A DNA stretch of 64,000 nucleotides from Clostridium sp. UBA699 (GCA_002298915.1 DBML01000001.1:124001-188000), one strand, 5' to 3'. Positions 8,207-15,446 are shown, counted from the stretch's first letter. The notes: generated by a model from the sequence alone, not told the origin. Numbers and translations are program-made.

Positions 8207-8250
8207 TAGAACTCGGAAAAAAACTTAGCAGTACCAATGGATGGAAACAC
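8207..8250 (+). repeat. rnpB 3'-end repeat, copy 2 (diverged)
   Basis: TAGAACTCGG … CTTAG … GTACCAATGGATGGAAACAC repeats the rnpB 3' end at 7853–7897 with scattered substitutions and one gap, and is likewise followed by a terminator hairpin. It is not joined to the rest of an RNase P RNA, so it is a displaced 3' end or an att-type duplication. Confidence 0.8.
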
Positions 8251-8273
8251 CACGCATGCGCGTGGTGTTTTTT
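8246..8273 (+). terminator. Terminator after rnpB-end copy 2
   Basis: AACACCACGC (8246–8255) and GCGTGGTGTT (8260–8269) form a perfect 10-bp stem with an ATGC loop and a T run. It sits at the same position relative to copy 2 as the first terminator does to copy 1. Confidence 0.85.
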
Positions 8274-8274
8274 C

Positions 8275-8967
8275 TTAAAGCATGTTCAGCAGAGCCTCTG
8301 AAATCTCAACAAACCTTTCATCGGTTATCCCGAGCTTGTTCCTGAATCTTTCATCCTCCAGCCGGACAACTATTACCCTATCTGGGGATATCTCCCTGAT
8401 GATGTCTTTTATCTTGCCTATCGATTCCTCATCCTCGTTGCAGCCCCTTATAATTGTGATTTCGAAGATGAACTTGCCGCGGTACTGTTTGCTGAAGCAT
8501 ACCATGTTTGAAACGTAATCCGCCAGAGTGTACCCCTCGATAGGCCTCTGCAGTTTCTGGAAGTCGTCTTCCTTAACAGTCTTGATCTCCCCAACAACTT
8601 CATCGCACTTGTTTGCGGTACCGATATATTCATCCCTGCCCAGCAGATATCCGTTGGTCAGGAGCCTTACGGGCAGGCCCTTGCCGTGGATGAAATCGAC
8701 GATTTCATCAAGCTTGTCGTTGACAAAGGCTTCACCCATGGAGTTGATGAAGATCAGCTCAGCACCGGTATCCTCCATCCTTTGACCAAGCTCCATCAAA
8801 GAACTGTCCAGATTTCCGAATGACTTCCGGGTATCAATTTTATTGTGAGACCTGCCGATAGGACAGAATATGCAGTCGAAGTTACAGTGTTTTTCTGGCA
8901 GTATGTTGACCTCCAGGATCCTCATGCCTTCCTTGATATAAATGTCCTTATAAGTAAATCCGTTCAT
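8275..8967 (-). CDS. Radical SAM protein
   Basis: A 230-residue radical SAM enzyme. The cluster-binding motif CNFDCIFC (CxxxCxxC) lies at about residues 33–40, with an N-terminal lead EVNILPEKHCN typical of the family. A GEAF-type glycine/acid stretch (INSMGEAFVND) and a later TNGYLLG segment fit SAM binding in a TIM barrel. There is no SPASM extension or second iron–sulfur cluster, so the protein is a minimal core. The start ATG is preceded by GGAGGAATTAAGG. It follows the Gdx-type exporter gene by 19 bases in the same direction without a terminator between, so both appear to be under guanidine-I riboswitch control. The substrate is unknown. Confidence 0.8.
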   Translation of the reverse strand: MNGFTYKDIYIKEGMRILEVNILPEKHCNFDCIFCPIGRSHNKIDTRKSFGNLDSSLMELGQRMEDTGAELIFINSMGEAFVNDKLDEIVDFIHGKGLPVRLLTNGYLLGRDEYIGTANKCDEVVGEIKTVKEDDFQKLQRPIEGYTLADYVSNMVCFSKQYRGKFIFEITIIRGCNEDEESIGKIKDIIREISPDRVIVVRLEDERFRNKLGITDERFVEISEALLNML

Positions 8968-8986
8968 CCTTAATTCCTCCTGAATC

Positions 8987-9301
8987 TCATATTGTTATTT
9001 TCAAACCAATGATTCCGCTTACTACCAACATTATGCATGCCAAGCGCATGAATCCAACGGGCTCTGCAAACAAAACAATGCCAAACAGAACCGTTCCGAC
9101 GGTCCCTATGCCAGTCCAAACCGCATACGCAGTGCCTATAGGCAAGCTTTTCAAGGACAGCGAAAGAAAATAAAAGCTTGCCGCCATTCCCAAAACTGTC
9201 ATAAGGCTGGGCAGAGGTTTGGTGAAGCCCTGCGAATACTTCAGACCGATCGCCCAGAACACCTCCAAAAACCCTGCTATAGCCAGATAAAACCATTCCA
9301 T
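8987..9301 (-). CDS. gdx: Gdx/SugE-type small multidrug resistance (guanidinium) exporter
   Basis: A 104-residue SMR-family membrane protein with four predicted helices. The sequence AGFLEVFWAIGLKYSQGFT carries the membrane-embedded Glu (about residue 13), and the GTAYAVWTGIGTVG segment is the SugE/Gdx signature that distinguishes guanidinium exporters from EmrE-type drug pumps. It ends with GIIGLKITI. These work as dual-topology homodimers exchanging guanidinium for protons. The guanidine-I riboswitch directly upstream strongly supports this role. The ATG start sits about 7 bases after an AGGTG-type site. Confidence 0.92.
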   Translation of the reverse strand: MEWFYLAIAGFLEVFWAIGLKYSQGFTKPLPSLMTVLGMAASFYFLSLSLKSLPIGTAYAVWTGIGTVGTVLFGIVLFAEPVGFMRLACIMLVVSGIIGLKITI

Positions 9302-9369
9302 TACTTTTCACCTCCCCAAATCTTTCTTCAACCATTGGGATATTTCAAACAATCTCCTTAAAAAACAAA

Positions 9370-9484
9370 ATAAAAAAAGCCAGAGGAAATATTTTAAAAT
9401 ATCTCCCAGGCTTTTATCCTTCCGTGTACACAGAATGCTGTGCGTCTTCTCTCGGACCAGCCAGTAAAACTGCGGAACCCTAGA
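9370..9484 (-). promoter_or_regulatory. Guanidine-I (ykkC) riboswitch with terminator platform
   Basis: Read on the minus strand, the leader contains CTAGGGTTCCG, then ACTGG, GTCCGAGAG, ACGC, and GGATAAAAGCCTGGGAGAT, the conserved elements of the ykkC/guanidine-I aptamer (9484 to about 9401). The 3' aptamer strand AAAAGCC…GGGA can instead pair with the following TCC…GGCTTTTTTT (9371–9390) to make an intrinsic terminator. Guanidine binding is expected to prevent termination and switch on the exporter and the radical SAM gene. This is a family-based inference with an unusually clear sequence match. Confidence 0.95.
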
Positions 9485-9726
9485 AAACTAAACTGTATAA
9501 AGTTTTATGGCTTTCAAGCTTCAGCTTGCAGGTTCAGTGTAGCACAGCTTGAGTAGCAAATCAACCCAATTATCTGGAAAACAAGCTGATAGATTAAAGT
9601 GAAACATTCTCACATGCGAGATGAATTAGATGAGCTTTACTAACCGGTGAAGAGGATATATATTTAAATCAAGTGAGCGCTCATATTATAGTAAAATGGA
9701 ATTAAGTTCTGGAAAGGAAGGAAAAA
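9485..9726. other. Intergenic region between divergent gdx and PLP-enzyme genes
   Basis: Contains the promoter region for the riboswitch transcript on the minus strand (not resolved to clear boxes) and, near 9674–9690, the 10-base palindrome TGAGCGCTCA directly followed by TATTATA, a likely -10 for the PLP-enzyme gene with an overlapping operator. Nothing else recognisable was seen. Confidence 0.4.
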
Positions 9727-10938
9727 ATGAAAACAAAGAATTTGTCATTCAACGCAAGGGCGATACACGCAGGGAGCGAACCTGATTCAAGCACCGGAGC
9801 GCATGTTGCTCCGATCTACAGAACTTCGACCTACGTAATGGAGAACGTAGAGAAAGCGATCATAGCAGGCTACGGTGATGTGGAGGGGATATACGCATAC
9901 ACGAGATACTCTAATCCGACGGTGGATGCTGTGCAGCGCAAGATAGCGGCGCTGGAAAACGCTGAAGCCTGCTTGATGGCCGCATCGGGTATGTGCGCCA
10001 TAACCACAGCGCTGCTTGCGGTTCTGAATGCGGGCGATCACCTTGTTGCCGGAAACACCATATATGGAGGGACTTTCGCCTTTGTCAAAAACATAATACC
10101 TCGTTTTGGAATTGAAGCAACCACTGTTTCAATAACCGGAGAAGGCGTTGAAAATATCAGGAAGGCTATGAAACCGAATACAAAGGTCGTTTATATCGAA
10201 ACGCCTTGCAATCCTACTCTGGGAATAACGGATATCAAAAGGGCAGCTGAAATAGCGCACGAAGCCGGAGCGCTGCTGTTTGTTGACAATACTTTTGCGA
10301 CGCCGTACCTCCAGAACCCGCTTTCGCTGGGGGCTGACATTGTTCTCCATTCAACAACAAAATACCTGAACGGGCATGGGGATGTTCTGGGTGGTGCGAT
10401 TGTGGGCAGCAAGGAATTGGTGCATAAGATAGATGCAGACTTTATGAAATACATGGGCGGAATAATGTCCCCAGCAGATGCTTCTGAGCTTTCAAAAGGG
10501 ATCAAGACTTTGGGAGCAAGGATGGACAGGCACTGCGAAAATGCCAGGAAAGTGGCAGAATTCCTGGATGCGCACGACATGGTGGAAAAGGTTCTTTATC
10601 CGGGGCTTGAGTCGCATCCCGGCTATGAGATTGCAAAGCGGCAGATGAAAGACTTCGGAGGCATGATGAGCTTCAACGTCCGAGGCGGGTTCGAAGCTGG
10701 AAAGAAGCTGATGGACAGCGTGCGGATGATCAGCCTGGCTACTTCGCTGGGCAATGTAGATTCCCTGATCCAGCACTCAGCGTCGATGAGCCACGCTTCG
10801 ATGAGCATGGAGGAGCGGGAAGCTGTAGGGATTGCTGATGGGCAGGTGAGGCTTTCGGTTGGTATCGAGGAAGCGGAAGACATAATCAGGGACCTTGACC
10901 AGGCACTGAACAATGTCAAAAAGGAATTGAAATTATAG
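9727..10938 (+). CDS. Methionine gamma-lyase-like PLP enzyme (Cys/Met metabolism family)
   Basis: A 403-residue enzyme of the Cys/Met metabolism PLP family (fold type I). Visible hallmarks are YAYTRYSNPT (phosphate-binding Tyr and Arg from the partner subunit), SGMCAITT, NTFATPYL with the PLP-binding Asp, and the Schiff-base lysine in HSTTKYLNGHGD. The C-terminal half (SPADASELSKGIKTLGARMDRH; QHSASMSHASM) reads most like methionine gamma-lyase, which splits methionine to methanethiol, ammonia and 2-oxobutyrate. However, the characteristic active-site Cys of that enzyme (YGCTFAF) is Gly here (YGGTFAF), as in cystathionine lyases/synthases, so the substrate is uncertain. RBS GGAAAGGAAGG precedes the ATG. 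The convergent neighbour is a LysR regulator. Confidence 0.8.
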   Translation: MKTKNLSFNARAIHAGSEPDSSTGAHVAPIYRTSTYVMENVEKAIIAGYGDVEGIYAYTRYSNPTVDAVQRKIAALENAEACLMAASGMCAITTALLAVLNAGDHLVAGNTIYGGTFAFVKNIIPRFGIEATTVSITGEGVENIRKAMKPNTKVVYIETPCNPTLGITDIKRAAEIAHEAGALLFVDNTFATPYLQNPLSLGADIVLHSTTKYLNGHGDVLGGAIVGSKELVHKIDADFMKYMGGIMSPADASELSKGIKTLGARMDRHCENARKVAEFLDAHDMVEKVLYPGLESHPGYEIAKRQMKDFGGMMSFNVRGGFEAGKKLMDSVRMISLATSLGNVDSLIQHSASMSHASMSMEEREAVGIADGQVRLSVGIEEAEDIIRDLDQALNNVKKELKL

Positions 10939-10961
10939 GTCTGTGGACCCCCTCAAGGAAA

Positions 10962-10989
10962 GAGATGGCATCGTAAAAAATGCCATCTC
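10962..10989. terminator. Stem-loop between convergent genes
   Basis: GAGATGGCAT (10962–10971) and ATGCCATCTC (10980–10989) form a perfect 10-bp stem, with an A-rich (T-rich on the minus strand) loop. No canonical T tract follows on the plus strand, so its role as a shared terminator is uncertain. Confidence 0.4.
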
Positions 10990-11002
10990 GTCAATTTTCA
11001 GC

Positions 11003-11890
11003 TCAAATGTTCATCAGATTGTTGCTTTTGATATAGGAAACTATATGATCGAACATCTTCAATGTTGCCGGAGACATGAACTGTTTTTTCTGTGTCACAA
11101 GACCGATGGTGCGGAACTCGTTTGGCTCTATCGGATATACGCTGACATCGCAGCTGGATTTGTTGAGAATCAGTTCAGGAACTATGCTTATGCCGAGTCC
11201 GCTCTCCACTATCGCTATGATGGACTGGTCGTCATCTATAAAGAACTGCGAACGTACTGACAAATCGTATTTTTTGATGAACGCCATCGTGTCGGTGCTG
11301 TAGCCTTCTCGCTGCAGTATAAATGGTTCCTCTTTGATGTCATCGACGGTGATATAGTCAGAGTGGGCCGGTTTGAAAGTGTGAGGAGTTATGCACAGAA
11401 GGCGGTCCTTGTGAAGGGGAGTTGAAAGAAGGTCATCCCTGACAGGAAGCGTGGCAAAGCCGATATCCACGGCACCTGCTTTAGTCCATGAAAGGACATC
11501 TTCATAGTCGCCCTGCATGATGTTGATGTTTATGTTCGGATAAAGCATTCGAAAAGATTTCACGATATCCGGTATCCAGTTGATGCAGACGCTGCTGAAG
11601 GTTCCTATAGATACGGTTCCTTTTTCCAGTCCGTTTATCTGAGCAGCTTCCTGCTGCAGTTGTTCTTCGCTGTTCAGGATAGAACGGACATGTACGAGGA
11701 GCGAGTGTCCTTCGTTTGTCAGCTTCACCCCCGTTCTGCTACGTATGAAGAGGGGGAATCCCAGCTTGTTTTCCAGCGATGACATTGAATGGCTTACTGC
11801 CGACGGAGTCAGGTTCATTTCTTCGGCTGCCCTTAAAAAGCTTTGCTGCTTTGCGACGGCATTGAAAATTTGATATGAAAATAATGACAT
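11003..11890 (-). CDS. LysR-family transcriptional regulator
   Basis: A 295-residue LysR-type regulator. The winged helix-turn-helix is at the N-terminus (AVAKQQSFLRAAEEMNLTPSAVSHSMSSLE), followed by a linker helix and a two-lobed substrate-binding domain from about residue 90 to the end. The start is ATG at 11890, six bases after AGGAGG on the minus strand; an upstream ATG would add ten residues overlapping that site. It is convergent with the PLP enzyme and divergent from the flavodoxin–PNPOx gene, so it may control either. The effector is unknown. Confidence 0.88.
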   Translation of the reverse strand: MSLFSYQIFNAVAKQQSFLRAAEEMNLTPSAVSHSMSSLENKLGFPLFIRSRTGVKLTNEGHSLLVHVRSILNSEEQLQQEAAQINGLEKGTVSIGTFSSVCINWIPDIVKSFRMLYPNININIMQGDYEDVLSWTKAGAVDIGFATLPVRDDLLSTPLHKDRLLCITPHTFKPAHSDYITVDDIKEEPFILQREGYSTDTMAFIKKYDLSVRSQFFIDDDQSIIAIVESGLGISIVPELILNKSSCDVSVYPIEPNEFRTIGLVTQKKQFMSPATLKMFDHIVSYIKSNNLMNI

Positions 11891-12061
11891 AAACATCCTC
11901 CTAAGGTGAAGATACTTCATGTTTTGATATTACAGCTAAAGGGCAGAGGGCGTCAACAGAAAATCTACCTGCATCAACCAGTTTTTATATGCTTTCCCTG
12001 CAGGATATTGGATTTTTGTGGAGAATAACATAAATAGCTGTTTGATGAACGGAGGGGTCAT

Positions 12062-13021
12062 ATGATTAAGGCACTGGTGCTATACGAAAGCCGATATGGA
12101 TCAACCGAGAGGGCTGCAAAGGAGCTTGCGCGGATAATAGGGCCTGCGAAGGCGTGCAGGCTGACGGAATTCGAAGGGGATATTGGAGCGTACGATTTCA
12201 TTGTCCTATGCAGCCCGGTCTATTCAGAAGCCATAGATGACTGCCTGCTCGGCTTTGCCACAGAGAACTCTGAGGTGCTCAGGCAGAAAAAGGTGGTGCT
12301 CCTTTGCGTCTGCATGGCTGAAGGAAGCTCTGACCTATACCTTGAGCCGCTAAGCGAACTGCTTGGGGATTCCGTTGTTCTTAAAGCCGCGGTGGAAGGG
12401 GAAATATGCTTGTCTAAGCTGGATGGAACTGACAGAGCGCTTGTCGAAGGTTTTTGCAGAACGACAGGATTCACTTCGGACAAATCCGGCGAGGCTTATG
12501 AGGAGAGGTTTGTTGAGCTTGCTCTGAAAATAAAGGCGTTAAAGGATAAGCCGGGCAAAGCCGTGGAACGAAGCGTTCTCAAGAAGAACGTGGAGGAATT
12601 CCTCCGCAGCCACAACACCTGCGTACTGGCAACAGGCGCCGGAAGCAGGGTTAGGGCGACTCCGATAGAATACATGTATCTGGACGGCAGCATCTATATG
12701 CTCAGCGAAGGAGGCGAGAAGTTTGCCAACATGCTCGTCAACCCGAGCGTATCAATAGGCATTTGCGATCCTTACAGAAGCATGTCTGAGCTGGGCGGCA
12801 TGCAGATTTCCGGAACAGCCGGGATAGTTGAATTGGGGTGCGAGGAATACAGGCAAGTCCTTAAGCACAGGGGGCTGGACTACGAAAAAATATCGGCGAT
12901 GCCGATCGCGCTTAACATGCTTAAGATAAGGATAAACAAGACCGAGTTCCTGTGGTCGGGCTTCGGCAGGCTGGGCTGCGATGCAAGACAAGTAATGGTA
13001 GAAGAAGGGGGAGAAGCATGA
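12062..13021 (+). CDS. Flavodoxin domain–PNPOx-like fusion protein
   Basis: A 319-residue two-domain flavoprotein. Residues 1–150 form a flavodoxin-like domain: LVLYESRYGSTERAAKELA is the FMN phosphate-binding loop, and FIVLCSPVYSE the second loop. Residues about 175–310 resemble the pyridoxamine-5'-phosphate oxidase/FMN-binding split barrel (NTCVLATG … VRATPIEYMYLDGSIYML … NPSVSIGI). Both halves should bind flavin, suggesting an electron-transfer or oxidoreductase role in the cytosol. RBS GGAGGGG precedes the ATG. The gene overlaps mog by 4 bases (ATGA), so it may be linked to molybdenum cofactor synthesis. The substrate cannot be deduced. Confidence 0.78.
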   Translation: MIKALVLYESRYGSTERAAKELARIIGPAKACRLTEFEGDIGAYDFIVLCSPVYSEAIDDCLLGFATENSEVLRQKKVVLLCVCMAEGSSDLYLEPLSELLGDSVVLKAAVEGEICLSKLDGTDRALVEGFCRTTGFTSDKSGEAYEERFVELALKIKALKDKPGKAVERSVLKKNVEEFLRSHNTCVLATGAGSRVRATPIEYMYLDGSIYMLSEGGEKFANMLVNPSVSIGICDPYRSMSELGGMQISGTAGIVELGCEEYRQVLKHRGLDYEKISAMPIALNMLKIRINKTEFLWSGFGRLGCDARQVMVEEGGEA

Positions 13022-13509
13022 TAAAAACAGCGGTACTTACTATGAGTGACAAAGGCTCCAGGGGCGAGAGGGAGGACCTTACAGGGCCAGCGATCATGGA
13101 GATGATACGTGACAGCGGTTTCGAGGTCGTGAACTACAAGGTCATACCCGACGACTTCGACAGGATAGTCAGCGAGCTCATATACCTTTGCGATGAGCTG
13201 GAGGTCGAGCTTGTACTGACAAACGGAGGCACAGGCTTCTCAAGGAGGGATGTCACACCGGAGGCCACAATGAAGGTCGTTGAGAGGAACGTGCCCGGGA
13301 TTCCGGAAGCCATGAGGCTCAAATCCCTTCAGATAACGCCTAAGGCGATGCTTTCGAGGGCAGCCGCAGGGATCAGGGGAGGGACTCTCATAGTGAACCT
13401 TCCTGGGAGCCCAAAGGCTGCAAAGGAGAACCTGGAATTCATACTGCCGGCGCTTCCGCACGGCATAGACATACTCACTGGCAGAGACGCGGAATGCGCA
13501 AGAAAATAA
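13018..13509 (+). CDS. mog: MogA/MoaB-family molybdopterin adenylyltransferase
   Basis: A 163-residue MoCF-domain protein. The signature TNGGTGFSRRDVTPEAT is the MPT-binding loop, with NLPGSPKAAKENLEF near the C-terminus. Family members adenylate molybdopterin before molybdenum insertion. The start ATG overlaps the previous stop (ATGA) and has GGGGGAG upstream; an upstream in-frame ATG would extend into the preceding gene and is not favoured. It is followed 17 bases later by moaC, so the two form a Moco operon with the flavodoxin–PNPOx gene. Confidence 0.88.
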   Translation: MIKTAVLTMSDKGSRGEREDLTGPAIMEMIRDSGFEVVNYKVIPDDFDRIVSELIYLCDELEVELVLTNGGTGFSRRDVTPEATMKVVERNVPGIPEAMRLKSLQITPKAMLSRAAAGIRGGTLIVNLPGSPKAAKENLEFILPALPHGIDILTGRDAECARK

Positions 13510-13526
13510 TACGGGAGGATATAGCG

Positions 13527-14003
13527 ATGGAATTTACACATATGAACGAAGAGGGAAGAGCCAAGATGGTAGACGTGAGCGAAAAGGAGGATACTGTCAG
13601 AACGGCAGTAGCCTGCGGAAGCATATATATGAAGAAAGAGACATTGGACAAGATAAAGGATGGCCACATAAAGAAAGGTGACGTTCTGGCGGTTGCGCAG
13701 GTGGGAGGCATAATGGGCTCAAAATCGACGCCTGGCATAATACCGATGTGCCACCCTATCATGCTTTCAGGCTGCGACATAAGCTTCAGCATGGATTTCA
13801 AGAACTGCAAGATAGACATAGAAGCGACAGCAAGGTGCACTGGAAAAACTGGGGTAGAGATGGAGGCCCTTACTGCGGTATCCATAGCGGCGCTCACCAT
13901 CTACGACATGTGCAAGGCTATAGACAAAGGAATGGTCATAAAGGACATAATGCTTATGAGGAAGACCGGCGGGAAATCAGGGATCTACGAGAGGGAAAAC
14001 TAA
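13527..14003 (+). CDS. moaC: Cyclic pyranopterin monophosphate synthase MoaC
   Basis: A 158-residue MoaC protein, which converts the MoaA product (3',8-cyclo-GTP) to cPMP. Hallmarks are MVDVSEKEDTVRTAVA, the conserved MCHPIMLSG, KTGVEMEALTAVSIAALTIYDMCKA and RKTGGKSG. ATG 13527 is preceded by GGGAGG; an in-frame ATG at 13494 lies within the end of mog and lacks a site. No moaA lies in the window; a MoaE-like gene is far away at 52546. Confidence 0.95.
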   Translation: MEFTHMNEEGRAKMVDVSEKEDTVRTAVACGSIYMKKETLDKIKDGHIKKGDVLAVAQVGGIMGSKSTPGIIPMCHPIMLSGCDISFSMDFKNCKIDIEATARCTGKTGVEMEALTAVSIAALTIYDMCKAIDKGMVIKDIMLMRKTGGKSGIYEREN

Positions 14004-14041
14004 ATATACGCCCATATAGAAATAAATATGAAGCAAAGCAA

Positions 14042-14068
14042 AAATACACCTTGTCTCAAGGTGTATTT
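14042..14068. terminator. Bidirectional terminator between moaC and the SOS gene
   Basis: AAATACACCTT (14042–14052) and AAGGTGTATTT (14058–14068) form a perfect 11-bp stem with a GTCTC loop. T-rich stretches flank it on both strands, so it can end both convergent transcripts. Confidence 0.85.
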
Positions 14069-14072
14069 CTAT

Positions 14073-14333
14073 TTACATTCTGAAGAGCTTCCACTTGTGT
14101 GAGCTCTGATCAAACTTTAGGTTGCAGAAGGAAATTGTGTTTCCGTGTTCGTAGTGGCAGTTGTAAAGAATGCCTTCGCTTCTGGTAACGCTTTCCTTTG
14201 TTACCGTGAGCAGCTTCTTCTCTACCATGGGATCGCAGAAGTCATCGTCGAGAGAAATCCTGAACTGCAGAGGTGTCATGTCTTCCCCCCTGCTGAAAAG
14301 TGTAATGACATCTACTGATTTTTTCGTTTTCAT
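14073..14333 (-). CDS. Unknown 86-residue protein under LexA-type control
   Basis: A small soluble protein (start MKTKKSVDVITLFSRG) with no signal peptide or membrane segment. It has three cysteines and a hydrophilic, beta-like pattern ending SSHKWKLFRM. The start is ATG 14333, eight bases after GGAGG; another ATG at 14339 is too close to that site. I do not recognise a family. Its promoter holds a perfect GAAC-N4-GTTC LexA box between the -35 and -10, so it is probably induced by DNA damage. By analogy small SOS proteins include division inhibitors and damage tolerance factors, but nothing in the sequence identifies which. Confidence 0.75.
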   Translation of the reverse strand: MKTKKSVDVITLFSRGEDMTPLQFRISLDDDFCDPMVEKKLLTVTKESVTRSEGILYNCHYEHGNTISFCNLKFDQSSHKWKLFRM

Positions 14334-14365
14334 CTCCATAACCTCCGATCGTTTTCTATGATTTG

Positions 14366-14394
14366 ATTATAACAGAACATATGTTCGGTGTAAA
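14366..14394 (-). promoter_or_regulatory. LexA-regulated promoter (SOS box in the spacer)
   Basis: On the minus strand, TTTACA (14394–14389) and TATAAT (14371–14366) are 17 bases apart. The spacer contains CCGAACATATGTTCTG, whose core GAACATATGTTC (14375–14386) is a perfect palindrome and matches the Gram-positive LexA/DinR consensus CGAAC-N4-GTTCG at nearly every position. Repression by LexA and SOS induction are inferred from this known consensus. Confidence 0.88.
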
Positions 14395-14450
14395 TACATA
14401 TTTTATTTTTTTGTTTTGCGGAGAAAATGTTATTGCCGATTTGTGAGAAT

Positions 14451-14487
14451 TATAATACAATTGTTATTATTGCATAATAATTAACAA
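14451..14487 (+). promoter_or_regulatory. Promoter and inverted repeat upstream of the TauE/SafE gene
   Basis: TATAAT (14451–14456) is a likely -10. Overlapping the expected start is a long AT-rich inverted repeat spanning 14461–14487 (TTGTTATTATT … AATAATTAACAA, one base offset), which could be an operator or mRNA hairpin. The regulator is not identifiable. Confidence 0.4.
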
Positions 14488-14529
14488 GAAAATTCAAAGA
14501 AAAAAAGACAAAAAAGAAGGGGAAAGAAT

Positions 14530-15405
14530 ATGGATGCCATACAAATCATTTCTGCTATACTCATAGCGCTGACATTGTACTTCGCAGTAGTATTTCTCAA
14601 GGACTACATGAAGACGGTCAAGGAAAACAAGCTGGAACCCGGCAACTTTTTTGTGTTCGGCCTTATAGGTTTGGTCGTGAATTTCTTCGACACTTTGGGG
14701 CTCGGTAGCTTCGCGCCTTCAACAGCAATCTTCAAATTCACAAAGCTTGTAGATGACAGGATCATCCCGGGAACGCTGAACGTTGCAAACTGCGTGCCGG
14801 TAGTTGCGGAAGCGCTCGTATTCATGACGGTAATCAAAGTTGATATAGTCACCTTGATAGCGATGATAATATCTGCGACGCTGGGAGCATATTTCGGAGC
14901 CGGCTTCATATCCAAACTCCCAAAGAGGAAAGTTCAGATCGGCATGGGTACCGCACTGATAATCGTGGCGCTCTTCATATTGGCAGGACTCCTCAAGATA
15001 ATGCCTCTCGGAGGAGAAGCTACAGGCCTGACCGGAATAAAGCTCGTCATAGGGGTAGTCGGAAACTTCATCCTCGGAGCGCTGATGACGCTGGGAATAG
15101 GAATATACGCACCTTGCATGGCGCTTGTATTCGCTCTCGGAATGTCGCCTAAGGTAGCATTCCCTATCATGATGGGTTCCTGCGCATTCCTGCAGCCAGT
15201 TGCGGCAGCGAAATTCGTAAAGGAAGGTGCCTACAACAGAAAGGCCGCGCTCCCTATAAACCTTTTCGGAGTTGTGGGAGTGCTAATAGCAGCCTTCATT
15301 GTAAAGGAACTTCCGCTCAGCACGCTTAAATGGCTCATTGTATTCGTGATACTGTTCGCATCTGCAATGATGTTCAGGTCAGCGATGACTGAAAAGAAAG
15401 CATAA
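14530..15405 (+). CDS. TauE/SafE (TSUP)-family membrane transporter
   Basis: A 291-residue membrane protein with about eight hydrophobic helices. The repeat architecture fits the sulfite exporter TauE/SafE family: an N-terminal GLIGLVVNFFDTLGLGSFAPST motif and a related second-half segment LGALMTLGIGIYAPCMALVFALG. Family members move organosulfonates, sulfite or other small anions; the substrate here is not evident. RBS AAGGGGAAAG precedes the ATG. It is monocistronic, ended by a bidirectional terminator shared with the Crp/Fnr gene. Confidence 0.85.
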   Translation: MDAIQIISAILIALTLYFAVVFLKDYMKTVKENKLEPGNFFVFGLIGLVVNFFDTLGLGSFAPSTAIFKFTKLVDDRIIPGTLNVANCVPVVAEALVFMTVIKVDIVTLIAMIISATLGAYFGAGFISKLPKRKVQIGMGTALIIVALFILAGLLKIMPLGGEATGLTGIKLVIGVVGNFILGALMTLGIGIYAPCMALVFALGMSPKVAFPIMMGSCAFLQPVAAAKFVKEGAYNRKAALPINLFGVVGVLIAAFIVKELPLSTLKWLIVFVILFASAMMFRSAMTEKKA

Positions 15406-15413
15406 AGACAGAA

Positions 15414-15446
15414 AAAGCCTGGCTGCAAATAATGCAGCCAGGCTTT
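15414..15446. terminator. Bidirectional terminator between TauE/SafE and Crp/Fnr genes
   Basis: AAAGCCTGGCTGCA (15414–15427) and TGCAGCCAGGCTTT (15433–15446) form a perfect 14-bp stem with an AATAA loop. The T tract is better on the minus strand (TTTTTC). Confidence 0.88.

Noticed and set aside
8096..8967. Ribosomally made, radical-SAM-modified peptide system
   Set aside because: The peptide and radical SAM genes converge, are separated by a strong terminator, and the enzyme lacks a SPASM-type extension and belongs to the guanidine operon. The idea is kept only as a weak possibility.
10943..11303. Plus-strand frames across the LysR gene
   Set aside because: They are antisense to a clear LysR coding region and lack ribosome-binding sites.
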